DNA of 64,000 bases from Larix kaempferi (Eukaryota > Streptophyta > Pinopsida > Pinales > Pinaceae). Position numbers and translations under genes: made by a program. Under the pieces are notes generated by a model, which saw only the letters and a program-made list of their open reading frames with translations, ran no database searches and was not told where the DNA came from. The stretch lies in the NCBI GenBank assembly GCA_027924585.1, contig BSBM01000423.1:4550001-4614000 (forward strand). The letters run 5' to 3'. Below, in pieces: positions 34,006-45,891 of the stretch (positions within the stretch are counted from its first letter, which is position 1; every line of letters starts with the position of its first letter).

Positions 34006-34109
34006 CCTAGGTTTATTTGTTCTTTGAAGCAGATTATAGTTTTGTGGATTAACTGATAGAAAGAGAAACAAAAGGCTAGGCTCCTTTTATTGGAGGAACT
34101 TATTTCATC

Positions 34110-35352
34110 CTACCATTTGGATCCTACTTTTAGTATATTTGTGGACTCGAATGTTCGGGCTCTCAGGGAATTCGAGTATGAAAATGATGGTTTATTATAG
34201 CAAGAGGAGGTTAAGTGGCGTCTTAAAAGTAGATCCCTTTGGATCACGAATATGGATAGGAATACCAAATTCTTCCATAAATTCGTTGATATGAGAAAGA
34301 AACACAATGTTGAGTGGGAAATTGAGGACCAGGAGGGTCATTTGGCTACTTCTCAGTCGGTTATTGAATGCGCTACAAAAGATTACTTTGGGTCTCTTTT
34401 TACAAAATACAAGTCCATAAGCCTTGTTGCACGGATGGAGATTTTACAGACTTTTCCTTATTTCTTTTCTGCGTAGGACAATGCACTTTTAAAGTGTCCG
34501 ATCACTTTGACAGAAGTAGAGGGGATTTTACGGAAGATGGCCAAGGAAAAAAGTCTCAGGCCGGAAGGTTGGTCTATTGAATTTTATCTACAATTTTTTT
34601 TATCTTATTGGGTAAAAAATTGTTTGTCTGGTGGAGGAGTCTAGATTGTCTGGTCAGGTTACAGGTGATTTTAATGCTACTTTTATTACATTAATCCCTA
34701 AGACTTCGGATCCGAGAAATTTTCAAGATTTTTGTCTGATTTCGCTTTGTAATTTACTCTATAAGATCATTGCTAAAGTCATTTCCAATCGGATAAAACT
34801 TGTCCTGTACAGGGGCATTTCGAAGGAACAGTTTGGTTTTCTGGATCACAAGTTAATCTTTGCGCTATCGGTACAACACAAGAGACTTTACACTCTACCA
34901 AATCTTATCAATGTCCATCACTTGTACTGAAACTTGATTTGGTTAAGGATTATGATCTAGTTGATTGGTCTTTCTTAAGACTCCTTTTGTTGAATGCAGG
35001 TTTAGACTTCCTTGGCATTCAGTGGATAATTGGATGTGTTTCTTCTGCCAACTATGCAGTTCTTGTTAATGGATGTACAATAGATTTTTTTAGGGAACGC
35101 GTGGTCTTTGTCAGGAGTGCCCTCTCTCCCCCCTACTTTTTTTGTTGGTTATTGAGGGTCTCAGTTGTCTTCTTAATAATGGGAAGGTAGATGGTAGGAT
35201 TTCTGCTATTAAGATCTCAAAGAAAAACACTATAACACACATGTTATTTGTTGATGATGTACTAATATTTGGGATTGGTAATATTGAGGAATGGTTACAG
35301 TTTAAATATTTGTTAGATCTATATTGTCAGGCTTCAGCTATGGTAATCAATG
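34110..35352 (+). pseudogene. LINE-1 ORF2 reverse transcriptase, N-terminal part
   Basis: MDRNTKFFHKF (usual GDRNTKFFH), then ATFITLIPKTSDPRNFQDF and ISLCNLLYKIIAKVISNRIK, ISKEQFGF, LKLDLVKDYDLVDW and the catalytic FVDD at 35247-35258. Several frameshifts and stops are present. The frame is cut at 35353 by the copia-like element and continues after 38257. Confidence 0.92.
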
Positions 35353-36155
35353 TGTTAGGATATTCCTATACTCCATCCTAGTCCTACAAGCATTTTCATT
35401 ACTTTGCATTTTCAGTCATGCAGGCATGCAATTGCATGCATCCCAGTCATCAGTATGGTGCCTCCCAACACCTAGTGCTTAGTTTACTAGCCCCAAGAGC
35501 CTGTTTCCACTCAGTTCCAACTCTCCTAGTCTATGATGTTCCCTCTCTCACCAACCATGGGAAGAAGTGCGCCCTCTCTCACCTACCACTAGTGACACAC
35601 TTAGTTAGTGCACCCTATCTTACCTAACACCAGTGACACACTCAGTTGTTGCTTGATTTGTGGATCTGATCCTTGATTTGAGGACAGATTGACTGATACA
35701 CTCAGTGAGACCTCCAGAGAGACTAGTTGATCTGTTGTAATTGTAGTTAACTCCTCATGCGCCCTCCATTAGTGCTACATGCATCAGTTACACCTACTAC
35801 ATTCAGTTAGACTCAGTTACATTTAGTTATCTCAGTTTGACACATGGATAGTCACTTGTGATCTGATGACACCACTATTGATCTGATGATTAGGACTCCT
35901 ATTGCAGATAAACCATGCTCATGCATGCTAATTCGAATTGCCACCTTGGCATTGGAATCCTCTCCATTGTATTATTTATTGTTCATATTATGATTAATGA
36001 ATTAGTGTGATGTTATTCCACTTCTATCTGAGTTCTACTGTATCATAATTTTGTTGCTCTTTTACACTGCATTGTTCACTCTTCTTCTATTTTCCTGCTT
36101 AATCTTTCTTGTGAGGTATACATCAGCTCTTAAATATGCTGTGAGGATTTTCACA
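35353..36155 (+). repeat. 5' LTR of the non-autonomous copia-like element
   Basis: 803 bp, about 90 bp longer than the 3' LTR. The extra segment lies near 35695-35790, between two short GATACAC/TTACACC words, and its loss from the other copy looks like a deletion at microhomology. The LTR also contains duplicated ACCTACCACCAGTGACACAC-type words. Confidence 0.9.
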
Positions 36156-36308
36156 TGGTATTAGAGCATGTTGAGAGTATAGTCTATCTCCATTCTTGAG
36201 AGTTTTTTTGCAGGTTATTACCAAGATTTCGAGTACAGCAGCAGTTTTGCAGCAGTAGCAGTTGCAGATATTCTCTATTTTTTTTGTAGGTCTTCTGCAA
36301 TAGCTTCC

Positions 36309-37160
36309 ATGAATCTGGAAGGAATTCCTCCTCGCTATCCATTCAACTATGATGAGTGGAAACCAAAGATGATAGCATATTTGAAGAGAAATGGACTTTT
36401 TGATTATTGTGTTGAAAGAGAGCTCGAATCCTCTGAAGAGGAGAATGATTGGTTAAATGAAGGTGACAGAGCCTATGGAGTAATGGTTAATGCTATGCCT
36501 CGTTGTATGCAATCCCACTTCTATGATTCTGCTGAATCTCCAAAACGGCTATGGGCCCATCTAGATGAAATATTTGGAAAATAGAATGAAGGGATTGGTG
36601 CAAACTATTTGGAGAGCAATCCTAGTGATGCATTCGCCCTCCTTGATGGTCTCTCTGATCATGATTGAATATCAAACATATCTCATAATGAAGTTTTCCA
36701 AAAAGAAGAAGAACTTGCATATTCTACACTCATGTTCTCAATGTCTTCTATTTTGAATTATGAGCCAGCTCACACTCTAGAAACTAAAGAGGTTGTTAAA
36801 TCCTCTCTTGCACAAGAGTCTGTTGGTTTGCATGATGATGATATATTGAATGTTTCAGAGGTTAAATCAACAATTGGAGGTGATGCATTCACTCTCCTTG
36901 ATCACTTACCTCTTAGGTACTACTTTATGATCATTTGTACATGTTCTCAGAAGTTCATTGAAGATGTAGGGCATTGCCATTCGCTTGGGATAATTTCTCA
37001 TGCATATCATGGTTTATTTGGTTTTGATCTCACCCCTGCTGGTTCAAAGGAGATCTCAAGAAACCATTCATCAAGTCCTCGAGTTGATTTGAAGTCCAAG
37101 CAACCACTATCATGTGATGGTTCTTTTGGGCATGATCTCACCTATGATGGTTCAAAGTAG
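36309..37160 (+). pseudogene. Copia-type gag fragment
   Basis: MNLEGIPPRYPFNYDEWKPK and MIAYLKRNGLFDY match the N-terminal region of plant copia gag (the F-G-NY-WK-KM block). The frame stops after 91 residues at 36582. Further pieces (36565-36756 and 36732-37160) may be degenerate gag or unrelated filler; the second has a repeated LTPAGSK/LTYDGSK phrase. No zinc knuckle remains. Confidence 0.75.
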
Positions 37161-37538
37161 ATAACAAAAGACTATCTACACATTCATGGATTTGATCCTA
37201 CCTCAGCTGATTCGAATCACAGGTTCCAGGATCATCCTCATACCTTTGGATTTGTTCTCATCACATTCGGTCTAAAGAGAAAGTACAAGCACATGTTTTT
37301 GGAACATGAACCACTTCTTCCCAAGAAGAAGATACCTTTAGACATATGACCAAGCATCACACCTACTTGAGTTTGGAGCATTTTTTTTGGGTGTGCCTTA
37401 CATTCTCTTTTGAGGGGGGGGTATTTTTCCCATGAGGTTTTTCCACATTTCCTTGTTTCATGGATTGTTCTTTATCATTCATTGTATTGGGTTACCTTTG
37501 GTATCAATTACCAGGGCCCAGGATGGATTAAGGGGGGG

Positions 37539-38252
37539 TGTTAGGATATTCCTATACTCCATCCTAGTCCTATAAGCATTTTCCTTACTTTGCATTTTCA
37601 GTCATGCAAGTGCATGCATCCCAGTCATCAGTATGGTGCCTCCCAACACCTAGTGCTTAGTTTACTAGCCCCAGGAGCCTGTTTCCACTCAGTTCTAGCG
37701 TGGTTCCAGCCCTCCTAGTCTATTATGTGCTCTCTCTCACCTACCACAGGAATAAGTGCACCCTCTCTTACCTACCACCAGTGACACACTCAGTTAGTGC
37801 GCCCTCTCTCACCTACCACCAGTGACACACTCAGTTGTTGCTTGATTTGTGGATCTGATCCTTGATTTGAGGACAGATTGATTGATACACCTACTACATT
37901 TAGTTAGACTCGGTTACATTTAGTTAGTTCAGTTTGACACGTGGATAGTCACTTGTGATCTGATGACACCACTACTGACCTAATGATTAGGAATCCTAGT
38001 GTAGATAAACCATGCTCATGCATGCTAATTCGAATTTCCACCTTGGCATTCAAATACTCTCCATTGTATTATTTATTGTTCATATTATGATTAATGAATT
38101 AGTGTTATGTTATTCTGCTTCTATCTGAGTTCTACTGTATCATAATTTTGCTTCTCTTTTACACTGCATTGTTCACTCTTCTTCTATTTTCCTGCTTAAT
38201 CTTTCTTGTGAGGTATACATAAGATCTTAGATCTGCTGTGAGTATTTTCACA
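37539..38252 (+). repeat. 3' LTR of the non-autonomous copia-like element
   Basis: 714 bp, directly after the G7 polypurine tract, ending TTTTCACA before the CAGTG duplication. Matches 35353-36155 apart from the deleted segment and scattered substitutions. Confidence 0.92.
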
Positions 38253-38257
38253 CAGTG

Positions 38258-38760
38258 TTCCAAAATCCTTCCTATATCACATCTATGTGGATGAAGATAC
38301 CCGTACACTAGTTCGCACTCTTTTTCCTTTCTCTTGTTTGGCTCTAGAGCATGGTATGGTTTACCTTGGTTTTTTTATGAAACCAAATGGCTATCTCATT
38401 AGTGACTGGAAGTGGTTGATCTAGAAATTTGAGAAGAAGATTCTGGTTTGGTATAAAAGGACATTAACCTTAGGTGGGAGACTGGTCCTTATCCGTTCAT
38501 TTCTTGCCAATATCCATGTGTATTTGCTCACCTTGGCACATGTATCGGTCTCCATTTTACACCAAATTCGTCGATTGACTTTCAACTTTCTTTGGTATGC
38601 ATTGCATAAGTCGAAGGGTCCACATTTGGTGGCTTGGAACCGATTAGCATTACCCAGGAATTTGGGTGGTTTGGGTATTCGTAATATTTTATGGGTCTCA
38701 CAAGCTCTTCATCTTAATAGTCTGTGGTGTGCCTAAGTACACACTCGGGCTTGTGGGAAT
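38258..38760 (+). pseudogene. LINE-1 reverse transcriptase, C-terminal part
   Basis: After the insertion the RT thumb and connection text resumes: GFFMKPNGYL, KFEKKILVWYKRTLTLGGRL, VLIRSFLANIHVYLLTLAHV, IRRLTFNFLWYA, HLVAWNRLALPRNLGGLGIR. This is the standard C-terminal RT order of plant LINEs. Stops at 38420 and 38734 show decay. Confidence 0.9.
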
Positions 38761-40290
38761 TCATATTGCGGGATAAATACGTGAAATATTTTTCGGTCAT
38801 TCATTGGATTCGTAAGATCCGAAAAAGCACAACGGGTGTTTCTAATACCTAAAGGGCTCTATTGGCAGTTTTTCCTCTTCTTATAGACCATTTGGCTTGG
38901 TTTGTAGGTGATGCATTTCATATTCGTGTTGGTGTCGACCTGATTATTGGGTGTAAGACTACTCTTTCGTATTATACCTTGACTGCTTTACATCAGTGTG
39001 GGATTTATTTCTTGAATCATGCAAAGAAAGTATTGTGATCACATTCTACTAGATATTGGCTATCGACTTCTGATATTGACTTACTGGATACTTGTGGGAA
39101 GGAATGGGATGACTATATACATGTTTTAACTCATGCTGGATTCGAATTTTGTCTCACTATGATAGTCTTACTTGGTCATGGGAGGATTCTACTGGGGAAA
39201 TTTCATCTCACTTGGAATACTCAGCGATTTTCCATCAACACCTTCCTACTATGGGAAGATGGTGGTTTGGACGTCTCTGGAAATGGAGAGCATCGTTAAA
39301 GATATTGTGTTTTATTTGATTGGCACTCTCAAATAAGATTCTAACAGGTGGCAACTACTACCGTAGAGGAGATATGGGTCCCATTGCTTTCCCACTGTGC
39401 TATCAACACAAAAAATCCATGGACCATTTGTTTTTACACTGTCATATTACATTACAACTTTGGCATGCAGTTAGTGGCATCTGAGATATCGAATTTCAGT
39501 GGAACATGGGTACATTGGACACCGTTTTGGATTGTTGGTTTAGTTTCAATAGATCCATTTATTCTTTTCCATTGTTTTTTATTAGGGGTATTTGGTGTTT
39601 GAGGAATGTTGTCCTCTTCGAGGATATCAGGCCCACTTTTGTTCTGGATCACTCCATATTGAGTCGCTACATCTATGAAGTCTCAGATCAGCAGAGACAG
39701 TTACAGTCTCGTCCTTTCTATTCCCAAAAGGTGGATTTTTGTAGGCCTTTGGGATATTTTGATGGGGAAACACAATGTGGTTATTGTGGATTAGGTTGTA
39801 TGCTGATAATTTCTCCTTCAGAGTATTACGAGTTGTATTTTGGATGTGGGGTTGGAAGCAACTCCAGGGCAGAGCTTCTTTCTCTTGGGGGATTATTGTA
39901 CTTTGCTAGATCTATAAATCTTACAGATCTCTAGGTTCTTGGAGACTCACTGGCGATCCTTGATTGGGAACATGGTTATCGTTTACTTCGGGTGGCATCT
40001 CTTTCTCATTAGAAGCATGGGATTCATAATTTTATTGAACAATTCTCCTTACTTGAATTTCAGCATATTTCATGTGTATATAATAAGAGGGAATATTCCT
40101 TATCCAAAAGAGGTCTGTAGAAGGCTGAGGGTGTACCACATTTCACTCATTTTTTGGGGCACCAGAGTAGGGCAGAGGGCTCTGTTAGTTTATATTAGCT
40201 CTTATAGTTTTTTGGGATACATGGACTGCTTTTGTTGCTTGTATGGATCATTATCCAAATTAGATATATTGATATATGGTAATCAAATAC
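38761..40290 (+). pseudogene. LINE-1 zinc-finger linker and RNase H
   Basis: The linker (38761-39500) shows a degenerate CxxC...H...H/C zf-RVT pattern (HKKSMDHLFLHCHI, LWHAV). RNase H follows at 39600-40130: GYFDGET with Asp at 39761, SNSRAELLSLGGLL with the catalytic Glu, then VLGDSLAILDW with Asp at 39944 just past a stop at 39932-39934. It ends with a SLSKRGL-like word. C-terminal RNase H of this type is found in several plant LINE lineages. Broken by several frameshifts. Confidence 0.85.
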
Positions 40291-40802
40291 TTTGATGTTA
40301 AAAATTAGATATAAGTTTTTATATGTTTGTACTAGGATATGTAGCTGGAATGTAGGTATTACTAGTAATTTTGTATACTTGAAACTATCTACGAGATAGG
40401 TGTCCATTGCAAGTTTCTTTGATTCAGACTTATGAATAGCAAGAGACTTTTTTTCATTGGAAAAAAAAATTATAGAGAAAGAAGTTTAAGACACATAACT
40501 CTAATGATAGTTTTGGGAAACCAAATGGCGGGGAACTAATGGGGAAAATACCCTCATGATTTTTCTGAGCTTTGAGGATACCCTAGTGAAGCAGGCCATT
40601 GGTTAGAAGAATACGGTGTTCCTTTCCAGGTTGGGTTTTTGTGGATAATGGATACCCTGGAACAGAACAAGGATCCCCAGGAAACTGAAAAATGGGGTTG
40701 TAAGTATGATTCCTAGCCGAAAAATGACGGGTGAAGGAGTACAAATAGGGACCTTGTTCTTTAAAGCAAGCTATCTACTTTCTTAGAATAATCATACCTG
40801 CC

Positions 40803-42530
40803 TTGCTAGTTGTTAAACATTGGAAATTAGGGAAAAGGTATTTTTTTCCCAAGATGACCTATCATGTATGTATTCTGGAGGCGGGGGGTTCCATATCGGT
40901 CAAGGATAGACATTCTGACGAGTGGTGGGAAAACACAGGGCTCCTCAAACCGGATGAGGAATACAAAGCTCTACTACATACATGTGTCACCAGTGGTACG
41001 ACACATGGGCAGGCCGAAGGCTCAATACTTGGAAATACAAAGGGGGATTAGGAACACAACCAAACCCTATTTCAAATCAAATGTTATCAGAAACTGGTTC
41101 TATTACTCCCACTGTTCCCTAAAAAATTCTCAGCACAATGGTTTGGAGAAGGAAAAAACACTTCGGTCACAGAAAGTTGGTCAAAATAAGGGCTTAAGAA
41201 GACAAAGGAAATGGCGAATACTTAAGGATACCAACATGGTTCTTGGCAGAGATGTGGGTTTGGATGAAATCATGGCCTTATCCCTTAGGGATCTCGTTGG
41301 GAAGTTTAGTTACAAGGCCATGCACCCCTGTGACATATCACAATGGGTTGCTACTTCCCGAGCCCCTGTTATTGGGTATAAAGTGAGATATGGATCATGT
41401 AGAATGGCTGGTATGGTTTTATTTTTTGACAGGAAGCTCACGCTACCATGATAATAGAAAAAAATTGGCTCAGGGGCAACGATAGCTTAATGCTACAAAG
41501 GCGGCATTTTGGATTTGACCCGGCAACTAAAAAAATCAGATTTAGACACGTTTGGGTGTTGCTCCTGGGTTTCCCAATAGCTATGTGGAGTCGCAATGCA
41601 TATGAATCCATCGCAAACCATATTGGTCAATTCTTATTTATAAGTGACATAGTCCTATCAAGTATGGATAAAAGGGTCGGGCGAATGTTAGTGGAGATTG
41701 ACATGGCAAGAGGCTTACTGGAAAAACTTGACATAGAATGGCAAGGGAAAATGTATTCACAAACCCTAGATTACTAGGGTTTATCGTTCAGATGCTCCAA
41801 ATGCCAAGAAGTGGTATACTTTTGGAGACAATGTCCTTATAATGGATCTTCACACTCGGATATTGAAGCTTCCTCATAGGAAATACAAGCTTGGACTACA
41901 AACTTCTCCTCCTCCTCAGATGAAGAAGCAGACAAGACCTCCTCTGAATTTGGTTTCACCTCTATTCCTCCATCAAGAGTTACCACATCTTCCATAAATC
42001 TTGTTGGTAAGCTCTTTGCGTATAATCCTTCCTTCATATATTCGTTAATGGAAGATGAATTTTCTTACATTTCCTTGTTGGAATCCAAAGGTAATATTAT
42101 TGGGGAAGGTTCCATAGGGGGTGGACATTTTTTCTATCATGGTATAAATGTTAATCTTGAGGACACCTCCTTACTTGAAGATGTTACTCTTCTGATGAGA
42201 AACCCCCTTAGCTCTGAAACGACTCCTCCTTCTAAATCTGTAGATCCTACAACCATAGCCTCTGGGCCACTTATGTCTTTAAATAGTGATCCTCTAGTAC
42301 TCACCTGGATTGACAATGAAACACATTTGTCACCTGCGACTGAATCATTTCCTTCCTCCCTGATGGATCAGTCCCCTTCGTCTTATCCTTCTCTCATCGC
42401 TTCCGGATCTCCAACCATCCCTGATACCACTGTTGGGGTTCTCGATTTTCCTCTGCCCGCGGGATCTTTAAGGGTTCACCCACATATCTTGATATTGCTA
42501 AAAACAACCTTTGACCACTTATATTGTAAA
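40803..42530 (+). pseudogene. LINE-2 ORF1
   Basis: The frame 40864-41451 is open for 195 residues and ends in a DUF4283 start (MVLGRDVGLDEIMALSLRDL, then VGKFSYKAM). A one-base shift leads to 41448-41777 with RFRHVWVLLLGFPIAMWSRN and YESIANHIGQFLFISD, the DUF4283 core. A knuckle-like FRCSKCQEVVYFWRQCP follows at about 41790-41835 with Tyr replacing His. The tail (42048-42530) is acidic and Ser/Pro-rich. RNA-binding role inferred from the family. Confidence 0.85.
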
Positions 42531-42791
42531 TAGTCCTATGGACAGACATCGGCATGCCGAAGGTCTTTATTCTAGTGACAAGGATACAAAAAAAGTGGTG
42601 GTTCATTCTGGTGCCCTTTGTGGTGGTATTGCTCATGACTTCTCCCCCATAAAAACCCGCAGTTCTAGGAAGGGACATTACTCCAAAGCATCCAGAATTG
42701 AGGATTCCCTTGCTCTGCAGCATATCCCTCCTCGGTCCCCTCCATATTCCTCCAGGGGCCTTATAGTCAAAGCCCTTGCAAGAGGTAAGAA

Positions 42792-43670
42792 ATGATTTTT
42801 ATGTCCCTCAATATCAGAGGGATTGGGGGCCCTCATAAAAGACTCTCCCTCAAGAGACTTCTAAAAAAATGGTAACCTAATCTAGTCTTTTTGCAAGAAA
42901 CTATGTCTTCATCAGAGAAGGCTCGAAATTTTTTCCATGGTATCAAAATGGATTGGGCAATCTGTACTATGGATGCAATCAGCCAATCGGGGGGCCTCCT
43001 TACTGCTTCGAACCCTCGTGAGTTAAATATTTCAGCACACTGTAACATTATGGGTATGGTGATTAATGGTTCCATAAAAGGTTGCAATGGGGATTTCAAC
43101 TTGATCAATTGGTACGAACCATACACTGAACAAAAAACCTTGTAGGACCAAGTTTAGGATGAAGGATTATTGAATCTTCATAACCTATTCATTTGAGGTG
43201 ATTTCAATCTAATCTTAAAGGAAGCAGAAACATGGGGTTCTTCGGCTTGAATTGATCCATTAAGCAACTATTTCTAAAATTTGTTCTCTTCAGTGGGTTT
43301 AAATGATATTGAATCCATTCCCCTATCACCTACATGGATCAACGACCGAGCTAGGAAGGACGGGGTCTCAAAACGACTTGACAAGTTTATGATGCAAGAT
43401 AATTTGTTGGAGACCTTTCACAGGTACCAATACTGGGTGTACAAAAATGCCATTTCGGATCATAATCCAATACTCTTGGAACTAGAATTTAAAAATCACA
43501 AGCACTCTTATCCTTGCAAATTTAACCATTCCTGGTTAAAGGATGAAGAGTTGAAGGAATTGATAAAATCTGAATGGCTGACCTACCGGGATATCATATT
43601 GGACTCACCTTGTCCTAATTTGATTAAAAAACTAATTAGATTGAAGCAAGGAGTGAGGAAGTGGGAATGA
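42792..43670 (+). pseudogene. LINE-2 ORF2 endonuclease domain
   Basis: Starts MIFMSLNIRGIGGPHKR at 42792. Blocks: VFLQETMSSSEKAR with the catalytic Glu, GGLLTASNP, GDFNLILKEAETWG, SPTWIND, SKRLDKFM and SDHNPILLELEF. Unlike LINE-1 the catalytic motifs (QET, GDFN, SDH) are retained, but stops at about 42873, 43143 and 43193 and a shift near 43250 break the chain. The enzyme would nick target DNA to start reverse transcription. Confidence 0.9.
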
Positions 43671-43998
43671 CCTCGAGGGAAAGCACAAAAAGCAAAGAAT
43701 ATTGAGATACAGGGAGTGAGGAAGTGGGAATGACCTCGAGGGAAAGCACAAAATGCAAAGAATATTGAGATACAGATCATAATCCGATACTCTTGGAACT
43801 AGAATTTAAAAATCACAAGCACACTTATCCTTACAAATTTAACCATTCCTGGTTAAAGGATGAAGAGTTGAAGGAATTGATTAAATCTGAATGGATATCA
43901 TATTGGACTCACCTTATCCTAATTTGATTAAAAAACTAGTTAGATTGAAGCAAGGAGTGAGGAAGTGGGAATAATCTCGAGGGAAAGCACAAAAAGCA
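43458..43998 (+). repeat. Nested direct duplications inside LINE-2 ORF2
   Basis: A 63-bp tandem duplication (units from 43650 and 43713, with GGAGTGAGGAAGTGGGAAT) and a larger duplication offset by 317 bp: 43458 onward (GATCATAATCCAATACTCTT) recurs at 43775 onward and includes a third copy of the GGAGTGAGG unit at 43954. The larger copy lacks about 15 bp. This doubles the end of the endonuclease domain. Confidence 0.88.
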
Positions 43999-43999
43999 A

Positions 44000-45300
44000 A
44001 GAATATTGAGATAGAAAACCAATTGGAAATACCATACCATGATCCTAGAATGGGGCATATATCAGATCTCCTCACGGCCAAAATCATAGAGTTGGAAAGA
44101 ATAAAATTGGGAATTTTAGCTCGTGAAGAAGATAAGTGGTGCCTAAAAAGTAGAGTTTTATGGATCTCGTTGGGAGATCATAATAACAAATTCTTTCATA
44201 AGTTTGCATATGCTAGAAGAGTAACTCCATATGGGGTCTAAAAAATGAATTTGGCGACTGGATAGAAGACCAAGAGGATCTACATAATGAAGCAATTAAG
44301 CATTTCAATTCCTACTATTCTGATCTAGGTGGCTACTCGATTCGGGAACAAATACAGGTTATAAAAGAGATTCCCCACTTCTTCACAGAAAAATAAGGTG
44401 ATGAGGTCTTCTCCTCGGTGTCATTGGAGGAAATACATAAAGTCCTAAAAGGTTTTGCAAAAGGGAAAGCCCGGGTCTGGATGGTTGGATTGCCGAGCTC
44501 TTCCACCATGCTTAATAGTTCAGGTCCCATGAGCTCGAAAAATTATAGCAAAGGTTATTGCTCTCAGGATCAGACCGATGCTTTCTGGTGGCATTTCCAA
44601 AGAGCAGTTTATCTTTCTAGAGAATAAACAAGTACTCGATGGTATTGGAGTGGCTCAAGAGGCATTCCAGAGTGTCAAGAAGAAGAATATCAAAGGTATA
44701 ATTATGCAATTGGACCTGTCTTGAGCATATGGATAAGGTTCATTGGGGGTTCCTGCGTATGGCATTAATTCAAATCGGTTTACTCTGGGATGTGACATGT
44801 TGGATCATGGCATGCATTTCCATAGAGCAAGATGCAATACTGATTAATGGAATCCCACATATGGGTCATGATCAACAACCTACTAAATTTGTTCTATGAC
44901 TCCTCAGGTATGCTTATTAATCATTCCAAATCTATTATGTTGACTCACAATATTGAGGAAATCAAACTGGAAGAGATAGTAAATATCCTTCCCTTCAGGG
45001 TTCGAGATCTTAATCAAGGTGTCAAGTACTTGGGCTACTATAAAAAACCAAATGCTTACAAGGCTGTGGATTGGTTATGGCTCCTTAAGCGGATCAATAA
45101 GAGAATGAGGCCTTGGAGATGGAAATGGCTAACCATTGGCGGTAGGTTGAATTTGGCTAATTCTATACTTCAAAACCTCTTCATTTATTGGATTTTCCTC
45201 TGTAAGATCCCCACGTCAATCCTTACATGCATCGGAAGAAAATATTCAACTTTGTATGGGTAGGGGTCGATAAGCAAAAATATCATCTAATTGGATAGGA
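44000..45300 (+). pseudogene. LINE-2 reverse transcriptase remnant lacking the catalytic block
   Basis: Blocks found: SLGDHNNKFFHKFAYARR, IIAKVIALRI and GGISKEQFIFLENKQVLDGI, then LINGIPH, then directly DSSGMLINHSKSIML and KYLGYYKKPNAYKAVDWLW, GGRLNLANSILQN. The stretch that should hold GLRQGCPLSP and the FADD/FVDD box between LINGIPH and the post-catalytic region is absent, which points to an internal deletion near 44850. Confidence 0.85.
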
Positions 45301-45891
45301 GTGACTTGCATGTCTAAAAGCCTAGGGAGGTTGGGCCATAAAAAATGTCTACAAATTCTCAAACACTACAAGCTAAAAGTTTATGGAGGGCACTTACTGT
45401 GGACTGTTTATGGGGCCAGGTCATCAAAGATAAATACATAAAACACCTGACTATTCCATGGTGGATTATGTCCTAGGATAAGCTCAGTAAAGGTATATCG
45501 AACAGTTGGGCCGGTTTACTTTCTTCTTTGCAGGTTGTCGCAGAATGGTTGGCTTGGATTCCTCACAATAGAATATCTATTCTAATTGGTACTAATCCTG
45601 TTATTGGTGGTCCATGTGACTATATACTTTTTACCGAGATGAAATCTGTTTTACATTCTAAAGGCATAAGGATGTTATACCATGTCCTGTTTTCCGCAAA
45701 TTATGAACTAGCAACTAATATATGGCTCAGTGCTTCACATTTGGGCCTCCATGGTTTATTAGCATGAGAATGGACTTCATATGTCACAGCTATTTATCGG
45801 GGGAACATTTGTATAAAAGAGGCAGATGACCAATTAATTTGGTCCTGGAACTCGAAGGAGGGCACAATAAGTGCTAAATTAGCCTACTCGG
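45300..45891 (+). pseudogene. LINE-2 RT tail and zf-RVT start
   Basis: Broken frames give a C-terminal RT tail (HASEENIQLCMGRGR, LGRLGHKKCLQILKHYKLK) and then DDQLIWSWNSKEGTISAKLA followed by YS, the typical entry to the zf-RVT region of plant LINEs. The frame is cut at 45892 by Copia-D. Confidence 0.8.

Larger units (their letters stand above)
35353..38252 (+). mobile_element. Non-autonomous copia-like element in the LINE-1 RT gene
   Basis: LTRs start TGTTAGGATATT and end TTTTCACA. PBS TGGTATTAGAGCATG at 36156-36170. PPT AAGGGGGGG at 37530-37538. Target duplication CAATG (35348-35352) and CAGTG (38253-38257), 4/5. The internal part is only about 1.4 kb and holds a gag start and nothing of protease, integrase, RT or RNase H. 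The host RT reading continues on both sides, which confirms the boundaries. Confidence 0.93.
14290..40469 (+). mobile_element. LINE-1: plant non-LTR retrotransposon, split by nested insertions
   Basis: ORF1 carries a DUF4283 domain and a zinc knuckle; ORF2 carries endonuclease, RT, zf-RVT-like and RNase H regions. It ends in an A9 tract at 40461-40469. A 15-bp target duplication with 13/15 identity flanks it (14275-14289 TTATAGATAAATAAG and 40470-40484 TTATAGAGAAAGAAG), which fits target-primed reverse transcription. Two insertions interrupt it, at 15272-32424 (ORF1) and 35353-38252 (RT). Many stops show it is old and inactive. Confidence 0.88.
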
